In this document: positions 49,797 through 59,458 of the stretch, piece after piece | Position numbering within the stretch: position 1 is the first letter of the stretch | Layout of the letters: every line of letters begins with the position of its first letter | NCBI GenBank assembly: GCA_937981555.1 | Contig: CALJOK010000077.1 | Location: 1 to 64,000, forward strand | Reading direction: 5' to 3' | Length of the DNA: 64,000 bases | Origin: an uncultured Saprospiraceae bacterium | GTDB taxonomy: Bacteria > Bacteroidota > Bacteroidia > Chitinophagales > Saprospiraceae | The notes under the pieces: model-generated | Database searches by the model: none | The model's input: the letters and a program-made list of their open reading frames with translations, nothing else | What the model was told of the DNA's origin: nothing | Program-made: the position numbers and the translations under genes

Positions 49797-50975
49797 CTAA
49801 ATTTCCAAATAGTGTTCTATCCTCTCCAACCATTCTTTTTTAAATGCACCAATTTGTAACAATTCATTTACATTTTTAAAATCACCGTGCATTTTGCGAT
49901 AGCTGACAATTAATTTCGCTTGATTCCATGAAATGTATGGATGCGATTTTAAGTCACTTTCCGTCGCTTGGTTTAAATTTATTTTCTTTAAAATAGTTGA
50001 TGTTTCTAATTGAGGTTTAATACTTTGAAAAGAGCTATCTGGCAAACCATAAGTTTCTCCAACTTGCTCGACAGAATGAAATCCGCCAAGTCGATCTCTA
50101 AATGCCACAATTCTTTTCGAAAATGAAGGGCCAATTCCACGGAGTTTTTGCCAGTCATCAGCAGAGGCATTGTTGATATCAATAACAATATTTAAAGATT
50201 TATTTTCTGTTTTTGGAAAATCACTTTTTTGTACAGAAGCCTTGACAATTGTCTTTTTTTCTTGCGGAATGATTTCAATGAAAGGTTCTATTTTTTGATA
50301 AATATCTTCCTTTAAAGTGTAGATTTTTTTCAAATCTTCTTTGACTTGAAAAATAGCTCCGCTGCTCCGATATTTGATAATAGTAGCGGCGACATGTTGA
50401 GGAATTCCATTTTGTAACAATGTATTTACATCAGCGGTATTTGGATCAAATGCAACATGGTTAACGATTGGAGCATCGTAGGGTTTTGGGATTTCGTTTT
50501 TTGCAAATGGGTTAGATTCTTTTTTCTGCTTTTCGATTTGGATAAAATTTTTAAGTCGTTCGAAGTCTGTACTTTTCAAACCATAAACCTTTTTGAAATC
50601 TTCTTTCTTGAAAAATTTAGCTCCTTTGTTTCGGAAATTGATAATCGTTTGTGCTGTTTTTGGCGAAATACCTAGATTGATGAAATCTTCTTTTGACGCA
50701 GTATTTGGATCAAAATAAAACAAGTCGAATTGCTTTTTTGGAATTGAGTTAGACCAAGCATTTTTCGCAAAGGCAAGTGGTTGAGTAGAAATCTCTGCCC
50801 GTTGAAATGCTTCGATCTCATGTAGAAATTGACTAAAATCTGTTGTTCTCTTTTCTCCCAGAAAAGAATGAATTAATGGCAAAAAAGAAATAAGACTACT
50901 CATAAAAATAACGACAAAAAGTCCATTCCTTTCCTGTTTGGTCAGATACATGTACTCGTAAAATTGTTTTCTCAT
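49797..50975 (-). CDS. ComEA-type helix-hairpin-helix DNA-binding protein
   Basis: 392 residues. One N-terminal membrane helix (NGLFVVIFMSSLISFLPLI), then four helix-hairpin-helix units spaced along the chain: FDPNTASKEDFINLGISPKT, FDPNTADVNTLLQNGIPQHV, INNASADDWQKLRGIGPSFS and LNQATESDLKSHPYISWNQA. ComEA binds incoming double-stranded DNA in the periplasm. It is longer than the usual single-HhH ComEA but typical for Bacteroidota. It lies 30 bases after the ComEC gene on the same strand. Two degenerate copies of the dispersed 15-mer lie inside it on the minus strand. Confidence 0.85.
   Translation of the reverse strand: MRKQFYEYMYLTKQERNGLFVVIFMSSLISFLPLIHSFLGEKRTTDFSQFLHEIEAFQRAEISTQPLAFAKNAWSNSIPKKQFDLFYFDPNTASKEDFINLGISPKTAQTIINFRNKGAKFFKKEDFKKVYGLKSTDFERLKNFIQIEKQKKESNPFAKNEIPKPYDAPIVNHVAFDPNTADVNTLLQNGIPQHVAATIIKYRSSGAIFQVKEDLKKIYTLKEDIYQKIEPFIEIIPQEKKTIVKASVQKSDFPKTENKSLNIVIDINNASADDWQKLRGIGPSFSKRIVAFRDRLGGFHSVEQVGETYGLPDSSFQSIKPQLETSTILKKINLNQATESDLKSHPYISWNQAKLIVSYRKMHGDFKNVNELLQIGAFKKEWLERIEHYLEI
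50416..50430 (-). repeat. dispersed 15-mer, copy 8 (two mismatches)
   Basis: TGTAAATACATTGTT on the minus strand inside the ComEA-like gene, encoding part of DVNTLLQ. Confidence 0.45.
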
Positions 50976-51005
50976 GGTTGCTAGGTTTTTTATAAAAAAA
51001 ATAAA

Positions 51006-53114
51006 CTATTCAAGTGCTACTTCAAAAGCACCTTGTTCAAAAATATCATAGTATTGGATGTTTAATTTTTGGCAATCTGTTTTCCATTTTTCGACTTTCC
51101 ATTGGGAGTTAGAAGTGTCGAAAATTATTTTTTCAAAAATGAAATTCCGAGAAATATCTTCCATCTTGAATTTTGGATTGTTTTGTATAATGATGAAATC
51201 TACCTTGATTTTCACTTCTTCTTTGAATTGAAAAGCATCGTCGAGAAGTACGATTTTTTTATCAAAAAATTGAATAAATGGTTTTTGATAAAATATATTT
51301 TCGGACTGGAATTTTATATTTTCAAAATGAATTGACGTGACCTTTTTTACACCATTGGCCCAGCGATTATTTTGAGTTGAGAAAGATAAATTCTTTTCAC
51401 TAATTTCTTTTGGGTAAAAACTAAAACCATTTTTCCCATCAAAAAAATCAATGATGGAATGACGATAAGAATGATAAATAATCATCTTCTTTTGAGAAAA
51501 ATCCCCAAAGGAAATAAAAGAGTAGTTGAGCGAAATAATCAATAAAAAAGCAGAAGCAGGTAGTAGCCATTTTAACTTTTTAGTACTTAAAGCGAGGATG
51601 ATATTTCCGATCATCGCATATAAAAGAATGACGATTCCTATACCAACCCAAACGCCAATCCACACACTTGAAGGAAATTTTTGAATCAAAAAGATCGCTT
51701 CATTCATCAACCAAATCGAGTAGTATAAAATCCATCCGGGAATAAAAGCTAGACTCGGAATTAAACTTTCGATAAGTAATAATAAGATGCCGCTGCCAAG
51801 AATAATGGTTGCTGCAGGAATTACAATCACACCAGATAACCAAGCGAAAAATGGAATGGAATGAAAGTAATAAATGCTAATGGGTAATGTTCCAATTTGA
51901 GCAGCGAGCGATAAGGAAATCAAATTCCAAATGCTGCGTAGGAAACCATTTTTGATAATCAGAGCGCGAAAGATTTTTGGTTGAAAATAAACGATGCTGG
52001 TAATGGCTAAATAGGATAATTGGAAACTCACATTCATCAAAAGATAAGGATTCCAAATTAATAAAATGCTCGCAGAAATGGCGAGTGAATTATAAATATT
52101 TGTTGTACGGTTCATAAAAAGTCCGATGATCAAAAAGGTAAACATGGTCGCTGCACGAAGTACCGAAGGCGATCCTCCAGAGATTAAAGCGAATGACCAA
52201 ACGATTCCAATTAAAATGGTTGCTCTAGTAATTCGCCAAACTAAAGTTCTAGATTTAACGAGACCTAACAATATATTTACAAACCAAGCGACTAGTCCGA
52301 CGTGTAATCCCGAAACGGCTAAAACATGCAAAGCGCCGGTGTGCGCGTAAGCTGTTCTGACTTCTTCGTCAATGTCATCTTTGTATCCTAAGATCAATGC
52401 ATTACCCACAGATAATTCACGAGAAGTAGTTAAGTGTTTTTTCAAAATCCCTAAAAAATAATGACGGATTTTGATGGCATTTTTTTGGATAAAACTGCCT
52501 TGATTGATATTTGATTTTTGCCAACCGGAAGGTTCATTGACAAAAACTTGATAATGGATATTTTTAAATTTTAAGAATTTTCTGTAATCAAATGCATGTG
52601 GATTTTTAGATGGTTCAACTTTTTGGATTCGTCCTTTGAAAGCAATGATGTCACCATAGTTTAATTGACGAGTGGAATCATTCTTTAGGTAAATTAAAAT
52701 ATTACCAGAAGTGTTTTTTAGAGAATCGAGATGGGTTCCAACGAGTTGAGTGGAGAGTGTTGCTTTTAAATATTTTCCAAAAGTTGGAGCAGTTTCGATT
52801 TTTCCAACAATGACATTTTCGATTTTAAGATGTTGTTGAAAATGATTCCCATTTTCCAATTCGCAAAAATGGAAAGACCATAAATAGCCCATCGAAAATA
52901 AAAGGATATGCGCAAGTATTCCGTGTAAGTGACGATAATGATTTGGAATTTTTTGGAAAGAAAAAATAAGACGAATGAAAATAGCAGACAATAATATTCC
53001 ATACCAAATTGGATGGTTATTTTCCAAAATAATAGAGAGTAAAATTCCTGTAGCAAAAGGTAGGAGGAATTTCACAAAAGGTATTTCCTTCCAGTTAATC
53101 ATGTGTTTTCTCAA
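51006..53114 (-). CDS. comEC: ComEC/Rec2-type DNA internalisation protein
   Basis: 702 residues. N-terminal helices and a DUF4131-like domain (about 20-190), then the Competence domain (about 230-500) with HTGALHVLAVSGLHVGLVAW, the signature of ComEC, and about ten membrane helices. The C-terminal 150 residues sit where other ComEC proteins have a metallo-beta-lactamase domain, but the HxHxDH motif is absent, as in many Bacteroidota. It forms the inner-membrane channel for single-stranded DNA during transformation. A second possible ATG lies four codons downstream. Confidence 0.9.
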   Translation of the reverse strand: MRKHMINWKEIPFVKFLLPFATGILLSIILENNHPIWYGILLSAIFIRLIFSFQKIPNHYRHLHGILAHILLFSMGYLWSFHFCELENGNHFQQHLKIENVIVGKIETAPTFGKYLKATLSTQLVGTHLDSLKNTSGNILIYLKNDSTRQLNYGDIIAFKGRIQKVEPSKNPHAFDYRKFLKFKNIHYQVFVNEPSGWQKSNINQGSFIQKNAIKIRHYFLGILKKHLTTSRELSVGNALILGYKDDIDEEVRTAYAHTGALHVLAVSGLHVGLVAWFVNILLGLVKSRTLVWRITRATILIGIVWSFALISGGSPSVLRAATMFTFLIIGLFMNRTTNIYNSLAISASILLIWNPYLLMNVSFQLSYLAITSIVYFQPKIFRALIIKNGFLRSIWNLISLSLAAQIGTLPISIYYFHSIPFFAWLSGVIVIPAATIILGSGILLLLIESLIPSLAFIPGWILYYSIWLMNEAIFLIQKFPSSVWIGVWVGIGIVILLYAMIGNIILALSTKKLKWLLPASAFLLIISLNYSFISFGDFSQKKMIIYHSYRHSIIDFFDGKNGFSFYPKEISEKNLSFSTQNNRWANGVKKVTSIHFENIKFQSENIFYQKPFIQFFDKKIVLLDDAFQFKEEVKIKVDFIIIQNNPKFKMEDISRNFIFEKIIFDTSNSQWKVEKWKTDCQKLNIQYYDIFEQGAFEVALE

Positions 53115-53295
53115 GGTTGTATGTCCTTTAAATTAATGATTAGGAAGTACTTTTTTCAATATTGTTTTTTATAAATTATGGATAATTATTTAGATTGGTC
53201 TAATTGATATGAAATAACAATATGTGTAAAAAAATCTATGTGGATTTTAAGATTGATTTTTTTTGATTACCTTAGAAAAGTAAAAACAAACAAAC

Positions 53296-55110
53296 TTGAA
53301 ATCAAAAACGAAAATCAAAAACCATCTCATTTCTCAAATCGACTTCCGTCGGTTGTTTGATATATTTCCCTACCAGCAAGCAAAGTTTCCAAATAAAGTT
53401 GCACTTGCCCAAAAACAAAATTTAGGGTGGCAAAAATTCAGCACAGAAGAGTGCATTACTCAAATCAATCGAGTGAGTGCAGGACTGCTAAGTTTAGGTT
53501 TAAAGCGTGGAGAGAAGGTGGCGATCATGACTCAACTTGGAAGTCCACGATGGAATTTTTTAGATTTTGGAGCACAGCAAATTGGTGGAATCTTAGTGCC
53601 GATTCATGCGCAAGCTCGGACGCATGAAATTGAATATATTTTGAATGATGCGGAGGTTAAATTTTTGGTAGTAACGAATCGAGAATTTTATGAGAGAGTT
53701 CTACCGTTGCATGAAAAAGTAGCGAGTTTGAAAAAGGTTTTTACGTTAGAAAAACTTCCCAATATTCCTCATTTTGATGATTTGATGGAAGAGCCGATGG
53801 ATCGTCATTTGGCAGAATTTGAAGGACGAAAAGCGTCGATTCATGAGGATGATTTAGCAACTATAATTTATACCTCAGGTACGACAGGAAATCCGAAAGG
53901 AGTGATGCTCTCGCATAAAAATTTAGTTTCGAATATCAAAGCAACAATTTCTCTAGTTCCGATTAATTGCGACAAACGGACTTTAAGTTTTTTACCGATG
54001 AGTCATGTTTTTGAACGAATGGTAACTTATACCTACATGGCCGTTGGCGCTTCAGTTTACTATGCGGAACGTCGCGAAACTTTAGTAGAAAATATAAAAG
54101 AAGTTCGTCCACATTACTTTGCAAGTGTTCCTCGATTCTTAGAAAGAACTTATGATACGATTGTGGAAAAAGGAGAAGAGAGAGGAAAAGTTTCTCGAAA
54201 GATTTTGCATTGGGCGATACGATTGGGGGAACGCTACGATGGCCGGATGGGGCTGATTTATTTTTTGAAATTAAAAATTGCAGACCTTTTAGTTTATCGA
54301 ATTTGGCGGAATGCATTGGGCGGAAAAGTAGAAGGTGTCGTTGTTGGTGCTGCCGCATTGCAACCTCGATTAGGAAAATTATTTTCAGCTGCGGGAATTG
54401 ATATTCGAGAAGGTTATGGAATGACAGAAACTTCGCCCGTGATTTCATTTAATCGCTTCGAACCTGGTGGCGTTCATTTTGGAACAGTAGGAATTCCAGT
54501 TCCTGGGGTGGATGTCAAAATTGAAAATCCTGATGAAAATGGTGATGGGGTAATTTTGGTAAAAGGCCCAAATGTAATGATGGGGTATCATAATTTACCC
54601 GAGCGAACGATGGCAGTTTTGGGCAAAGATGGTTGGTTGACGACAGGCGATGTTGGGCAATTTGTACATAAAAGATTTTTGAAAATCACAGGCCGGAAAA
54701 AAGATATTTTTAAAACGTCGAGTGGGAAATATATTGTTCCAACAGTTTTGGAAAGTAAATTAAATGAATCCTCGTTTATTGATAATTGTATCGTGTTGGG
54801 TTTTCAAAAACCATTTGTCACCGCACTCATCACACCTAATTTTTCTCAACTAAAAAAATGGTGTGCGGAAAACAAAGTACATTGGACTGGCCCACAATAT
54901 ATGGTGATCAATCAGAAGGTGGAGGAGTTTATGAAAACGGTAGTGGAGGAGGTGAATGAAAAGTTGAAAAATGAAGAACGGATTAAAAGTTTTCATTTAT
55001 TGTTTGAACCGTGGGAAGTGGCGACGGGGGAGTTGACTTATACTTTGAAGTTGAAGAGGAATTTTATTTTGGAAAAATATGAGAAGGATATAGGGAAGAT
55101 GTATGAGTGA
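53296..55110 (+). CDS. long-chain acyl-CoA synthetase (AMP-binding)
   Basis: 604 residues with ANL-family motifs in order: TIIYTSGTTGNPKGVMLSHK (P-loop-like A3), GYGMTETSPVISF (A5), DGWLTTGDVGQF (A7), KITGRKKDIFKTSSGKYIVP (A8-A10). The length matches bacterial FACL/FadD. The start is a TTG at 53296; no ATG occurs until residue 78, inside the domain. It activates fatty acids for lipid synthesis or degradation. It stands alone. Confidence 0.9.
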   Translation: MKSKTKIKNHLISQIDFRRLFDIFPYQQAKFPNKVALAQKQNLGWQKFSTEECITQINRVSAGLLSLGLKRGEKVAIMTQLGSPRWNFLDFGAQQIGGILVPIHAQARTHEIEYILNDAEVKFLVVTNREFYERVLPLHEKVASLKKVFTLEKLPNIPHFDDLMEEPMDRHLAEFEGRKASIHEDDLATIIYTSGTTGNPKGVMLSHKNLVSNIKATISLVPINCDKRTLSFLPMSHVFERMVTYTYMAVGASVYYAERRETLVENIKEVRPHYFASVPRFLERTYDTIVEKGEERGKVSRKILHWAIRLGERYDGRMGLIYFLKLKIADLLVYRIWRNALGGKVEGVVVGAAALQPRLGKLFSAAGIDIREGYGMTETSPVISFNRFEPGGVHFGTVGIPVPGVDVKIENPDENGDGVILVKGPNVMMGYHNLPERTMAVLGKDGWLTTGDVGQFVHKRFLKITGRKKDIFKTSSGKYIVPTVLESKLNESSFIDNCIVLGFQKPFVTALITPNFSQLKKWCAENKVHWTGPQYMVINQKVEEFMKTVVEEVNEKLKNEERIKSFHLLFEPWEVATGELTYTLKLKRNFILEKYEKDIGKMYE

Positions 55111-55132
55111 CAAAAAAATGTAGAAAGGTTTT

Positions 55133-56044
55133 ATGGAAAAATATCAATGTGAGATTTGTGGGAAAAAGCATACTATATATTACGGTTCAAGTTCACCTGA
55201 ACCAGATTATCTTCATGGTCTCTCAGAGGAAGAAAGGGCAAAGCGAGTCGAGACACTTGGCTATTTGTTCTTGATCGATAAATCGTTTCTAATAGTTAAA
55301 GGAACTATTTTTATTGAAGTGAAAGAACTTTCCAAATGGGTTTATTTTGAAGTTTGGGTGAGAATAGAAGTAGAAGATTTTAAGAAAAAATTGAAAGAAG
55401 AGGAAAATGAAAATTATGATATACCACTTTATGGCAAAATAGAAAGTGAATTATTTTTTTATGAAAATATAAAAAATCTAAAAGTAGAAGTTTTTTTTCC
55501 AACGGGAGGAGATAATGATAGGATACAATTTGAAATAGCAGAAGAAAATAACACTATTTATCTAGATCAAAAAAATGGAATTTCAAAAGAAAAACTAATT
55601 AGTTGGATGCAAAAAATGAATCATCCAAAACCAATAAAAAAAGATTCGAAGAAAGAATCATTTCAAGTCAGATTTAAAAAAATAATAAAGGAAGCAAAAA
55701 CGGATTATTTCGCAAAACAGAAATCATTTATAATTGATGTTGGAGGAGGAATGATTTTATTTCAAATTGTCAGTCCTGATATTTTAGGTTTAGAAAAAAA
55801 GAAAAAGGGGTTTGTCATTTATTTACCGTTTGATATTTCGAATAGCGATACTGAAACGGAATTAGAAATATTTAAGAAGACTAAATATTTTAATAAATTC
55901 GAACATGAAGTTTTTGACGAGATTCCAACTTATTATTTGATGATAGAAAATGAAAAACGATTGATAGATCTTTCTACAAAAATAATTAAAGAAGTTTACG
56001 AAGTAGAAAATGAGGCCGTAGAGTTTGATGTTTTTGAACCTTAA
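55133..56044 (+). CDS. DUF2199-containing protein
   Basis: 303 residues. The N-terminal half resembles DUF2199: MEKYQCEICGKKHTIYYGSS (zinc-ribbon-like CxxC and H), PEPDYLHGLSEEE, and a Y-F-E-V-W-V-R-I block. The C-terminal half (about 185-303) is lysine- and glutamate-rich and not recognised. Its AT content is higher than the neighbours, so recent acquisition is possible. It follows the acyl-CoA synthetase by 22 bases. Confidence 0.6.
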   Translation: MEKYQCEICGKKHTIYYGSSSPEPDYLHGLSEEERAKRVETLGYLFLIDKSFLIVKGTIFIEVKELSKWVYFEVWVRIEVEDFKKKLKEEENENYDIPLYGKIESELFFYENIKNLKVEVFFPTGGDNDRIQFEIAEENNTIYLDQKNGISKEKLISWMQKMNHPKPIKKDSKKESFQVRFKKIIKEAKTDYFAKQKSFIIDVGGGMILFQIVSPDILGLEKKKKGFVIYLPFDISNSDTETELEIFKKTKYFNKFEHEVFDEIPTYYLMIENEKRLIDLSTKIIKEVYEVENEAVEFDVFEP

Positions 56045-56066
56045 AAATGAGAACAACCAAAAGGAA

Positions 56067-56112
56067 AATGACCTTCCAGCTTTCTTCAAAGCTAGAAGGT
56101 CATTTTTTTTTG
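56067..56112 (+). terminator. intrinsic terminator
   Basis: AATGACCTTC(C)AGCTTT pairs with AAAGCT(A)GAAGGTCATT; a run of T follows. It ends the 53296-56044 unit. Confidence 0.9.
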
Positions 56113-56122
56113 AGATTAAAAA

Positions 56123-57178
56123 TTAAAACTGAGTATTATACGTCACAGGAAATTGTTTTGGAATATCCTCATTTGCTTCTCCCAAATTTTGCCGAAGGTC
56201 AATTTCAATTCCTCTGGCAATTGTCGAAATTGGAACATCGTTAGCTGTTCCTTCAAAAGGATTCTCACCCGTTCGACCAATCCTTTCCATCGTATGAAAA
56301 ACCCAAGCAACAATCACATAAAATGGAATAGTAAACCAAACAAAAAGATCACTTATCAAAGGATGAGTATCTGCGAATTGACTTCCAATTTCAGCGAACT
56401 GGGGAACCAATGCTAGCGGCAATAACAAAACAAAAATCCACATAAAGAAATGATTAAGTGTTGCGAATTGTCTGGGGTAAGGAAAGTTTTTGATTCGTTC
56501 ACTTTTACCTTGCTGCGTAAATAATTCCTGAAGTACTGCTTCTAATTCTAAAAATGAAAACTCCCAAATTAACCCTCGATCCTTGAGCTGTTTTAAATGA
56601 TGAGATTGAAGATATAACAAAGCCGTTTGTTTATTGTTTTTACTCATCACATAATCCATATCTTTTTTGGAAATGTAAGGTGCTAGATCTTCTTCTACAG
56701 TAGAGTCAAACTCGGGAGGATGAATACCCCAATCCTTATTGGTTTTTTCATTCATAGTCGTTTCCCAAGGTTTAGACATTCGCATCGCGTGACGCAAGGC
56801 AGTCATCCAAGCAATATGACGATAAGTAATTGTTTTGATTTCACTTTTAAGTTGCTCTTCTGAAAGTGCAGATTCAGTATGGTCATTGTTAATCATATCT
56901 TGAAGAAACATTCCAAACGTTCGGGAAGTATTTACGATTCCACCCCAAATCATTCTGGCTTCCCAAATTCTTCCATAGGCCGCATTGTTTTGAAATCCAA
57001 TGACAAAAGCCACCGCAGTTCCAATCAAAGCTAAAGGTGTCCAAGGAACTTTTAACCATCCTAAATCAAAAAAATAATGAACTGCCACCCAAGCAGTAAT
57101 GATGAATATAAATAAATAAGTTTCGAATCGTGTCCACCATGCCATTTCCATGGCGGTGTAGGTTTTTTTGGTATGCAT
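56123..57178 (-). CDS. bestrophin-like chloride channel family protein
   Basis: 351 residues with four membrane helices in two pairs (about 20-42, 47-68, 235-256, 270-292). The bestrophin/UPF0187 signature is clear: FQNNAAYGRIWEARMIWGGI, followed by a long cytoplasmic helical region and PFEGTANDVPISTIARGIEI near the end, where calcium-clasp-like acidic residues sit in eukaryotic bestrophins. Bacterial members form pentameric ion channels. Confidence 0.88.
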   Translation of the reverse strand: MHTKKTYTAMEMAWWTRFETYLFIFIITAWVAVHYFFDLGWLKVPWTPLALIGTAVAFVIGFQNNAAYGRIWEARMIWGGIVNTSRTFGMFLQDMINNDHTESALSEEQLKSEIKTITYRHIAWMTALRHAMRMSKPWETTMNEKTNKDWGIHPPEFDSTVEEDLAPYISKKDMDYVMSKNNKQTALLYLQSHHLKQLKDRGLIWEFSFLELEAVLQELFTQQGKSERIKNFPYPRQFATLNHFFMWIFVLLLPLALVPQFAEIGSQFADTHPLISDLFVWFTIPFYVIVAWVFHTMERIGRTGENPFEGTANDVPISTIARGIEIDLRQNLGEANEDIPKQFPVTYNTQF

Positions 57179-57244
57179 AAATTATGGTTTTAATTGTCTT
57201 GATATTCTTGAGGGGGTAATCCTCTAATTAATTTGTTTTATTTT

Positions 57245-58450
57245 TTATCCAAAGATCATCTCCTTCATCAATTTCCGAATAACCTTCCAACCACTCATTT
57301 TTAAATCAGGTTTTTTCCCCTTCGCCATTCGTTCCAATTGCAAAGCATGCCAAAGCGTGTCTAAAAATCCCATCTTATCAATTGCAGTAATTCCAACTTT
57401 GATTTGAGGAACTTCACATTTTGTAATTTTTCCATCTAAAAAATCTTTCGCCACTTGAGGGTTCAACGCAAAAGGTCGAGCTAAACCAATAAAATCTAAT
57501 TCGTTATTTTTGATAGCGGCAGCCATCACAGAAATACTTCGAAATCCTCCTGTTAACATCAATGGTGTTTTTGTTCGTTGGCGAGCTTTGATAATAAAAT
57601 CAGCGAAGTAAGCTTCTCGTTTTCGAGTACTTTCTTTTTCAGTTATACCCATCATGGCAGCTTTTTCATAGGTGCCTCCAGAGACTTCAATCATATCAAT
57701 TCCTTCGGCAGAAAGCATGTCAATCACTTGCAAAGATTCTTCTTCAGAAAATGCACCTCGTTGAAAATCAGCAGAATTAATTTTGATTCCAACAGGGTAA
57801 TCTGCACCTACTTTTTTTCTCATATTTCGATAAACCTCGATAGCGAATCTTGCTCGATTTTCTAAACTACCTCCCCATTGATCTTCTCGCTGATTAGTTC
57901 GTGAGGATAAAAATTGGCTGACTAAATATCCATGTGCGCCATGAATTTGTACACCTGCGAATCCTGCTTTTTTTGCAATAAGTGCGGTATTACCAAATCG
58001 TTCAATCGCATCTAGTATTTCCTCTTCGGTCATCGGGCGAGGTGTTTTAAACATTGCTTTTTGTTTTAAACCAACGGCTGATGGACCAACAACATCTTTG
58101 TTAAAAGTTTTTGGTGCTTGCCTTCCAGGATGATTAATTTGCATCCAAAGTGCTGCGCCATTTTGTTGTGCTACGCTTGCCCACTCCTGAAGTTCACCCA
58201 TGGAAGATTCATCTTCGACATAAACATTATCTTTTTCTCCCAATGCTCTTTTATCAATCATCACATTTCCAGAAATAATTAAACCTGCTCCGCTGTCGCT
58301 CCAACGATCATAAAGTTGATGGATTTTTTTGGATGGTTTTCCACCAGAATCTGCCATGTTTTCGCTCATGGCTGATTTGCAAAATCGATTGGAAAGAATT
58401 GCGCCGCAGGGCAAAGTAAAAGGTTGTTGAATGATTTGAATGTTTGTCAT
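57245..58450 (-). CDS. NADH:flavin oxidoreductase, old yellow enzyme family
   Basis: 401 residues, a TIM barrel binding FMN. Landmarks: LPCGAILSNRFCKSAMSENM at the start, HPGRQAP, GVQIHGAHGYLVSQFLS, RTNQREDQWGGSLENRARFA, and GGFRSI then FIGLARPFALNP at the phosphate site. Substrate is unknown; family members reduce activated C=C bonds. It is followed on the minus strand by the bestrophin gene after 66 bases. Confidence 0.92.
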   Translation of the reverse strand: MTNIQIIQQPFTLPCGAILSNRFCKSAMSENMADSGGKPSKKIHQLYDRWSDSGAGLIISGNVMIDKRALGEKDNVYVEDESSMGELQEWASVAQQNGAALWMQINHPGRQAPKTFNKDVVGPSAVGLKQKAMFKTPRPMTEEEILDAIERFGNTALIAKKAGFAGVQIHGAHGYLVSQFLSSRTNQREDQWGGSLENRARFAIEVYRNMRKKVGADYPVGIKINSADFQRGAFSEEESLQVIDMLSAEGIDMIEVSGGTYEKAAMMGITEKESTRKREAYFADFIIKARQRTKTPLMLTGGFRSISVMAAAIKNNELDFIGLARPFALNPQVAKDFLDGKITKCEVPQIKVGITAIDKMGFLDTLWHALQLERMAKGKKPDLKMSGWKVIRKLMKEMIFG

Positions 58451-58646
58451 TGGAGTTAATTATTTATGATGGTGAACACGAAATTTCAAATTAAGTTTTT
58501 CCCAACATAAAAAAGAAAAAATGGTTTTTTTTTGAAAAAATAAAATCTGTCTTTGTGAATAACTTTTTGAAGAAAGATTGTTTTAGGAAAAAGGAAAAAT
58601 CTATTTTCGCATCTACGTATTTTTCAAATAACTCAATTCATTTTTT

Positions 58647-59414
58647 ATGAAAAAAATTATCTCTTACAACGTCAACGGAATTCGAGCAGCAGTCAAAAAA
58701 GGATTTTGGGATTTCCTCAAAGAAGGTGGATTTGATGTGGTGTGTTTGCAAGAAACCAAAGCACATGTCGAGCAAGTCGATGTCGCTCCATTGGAAGAAA
58801 TGGGTTATCATCACAATTGGTTTTCTGCACAAAAGAAAGGATACAGTAGTGTTGCCATTTTTTCTAAACAAAAACCAGATCATATTGAGATTGGTTGTGG
58901 CATTGAAAAATATGATAACGAGGGGCGAATCATTCGAGCAGATTTTGGAGATTGGTCGATTTTGAATTGTTATTTTCCATCAGGAAGTTCGGGCGAAGAA
59001 CGGCAAGCATTTAAAATGGAATTCCTCGATGACTTTTTTAAGTGGATAAAAAAACTAAAAAAAGAACGACCAAATTTGATTGTCGTTGGAGATTATAACA
59101 TTGCTCATACGGAGATGGATATTCATAATCCAAAGAGTAATAAAAAGAGTTCAGGATTTTTGCCAGAAGAAAGAGAGTGGATGACGAAGTGGTTGGCAAG
59201 TGGATTTACGGATGCTTATCGATTTATTAATCCAGAAGGGGAGGAGTACAGTTGGTGGACTTATAGGTTTGGGGCAAGGAAAAATAATAAAGGTTGGAGA
59301 ATTGATTATCAGTCAGTTTCGGATTCTTTGAAAGATAAAATTTATAGTGCGAGGCAATTAGGTGATGCACATCATTCGGATCATTGTCCTGTGTTTATGG
59401 AGATTGATTTGTAA
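58647..59414 (+). CDS. xth: exodeoxyribonuclease III
   Basis: 255 residues, endonuclease/exonuclease/phosphatase fold. Metal and catalytic motifs: KIISYNVNGIRAAVKKGF, CLQETKA (metal glutamate), VVGDYNIAHTEMDIHN (catalytic aspartate and asparagine), SWWTYRFGARKNNKGWRIDY, HHSDHCPVFMEI (histidine-aspartate at the end). It is an AP endonuclease of base excision repair. Isolated gene with its own terminator. Confidence 0.95.
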   Translation: MKKIISYNVNGIRAAVKKGFWDFLKEGGFDVVCLQETKAHVEQVDVAPLEEMGYHHNWFSAQKKGYSSVAIFSKQKPDHIEIGCGIEKYDNEGRIIRADFGDWSILNCYFPSGSSGEERQAFKMEFLDDFFKWIKKLKKERPNLIVVGDYNIAHTEMDIHNPKSNKKSSGFLPEEREWMTKWLASGFTDAYRFINPEGEEYSWWTYRFGARKNNKGWRIDYQSVSDSLKDKIYSARQLGDAHHSDHCPVFMEIDL

Positions 59415-59424
59415 GTGAAAAAAG

Positions 59425-59458
59425 TGAGGTTTGGATTTTATATTCAAACCTCATTTTT
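59425..59458 (+). terminator. intrinsic terminator
   Basis: AGTGAGGTTTG...CAAACCTCA with T-tract at 59453-59458. It serves the exonuclease III gene and overlaps the stop of the convergent PAS protein. Confidence 0.8.
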
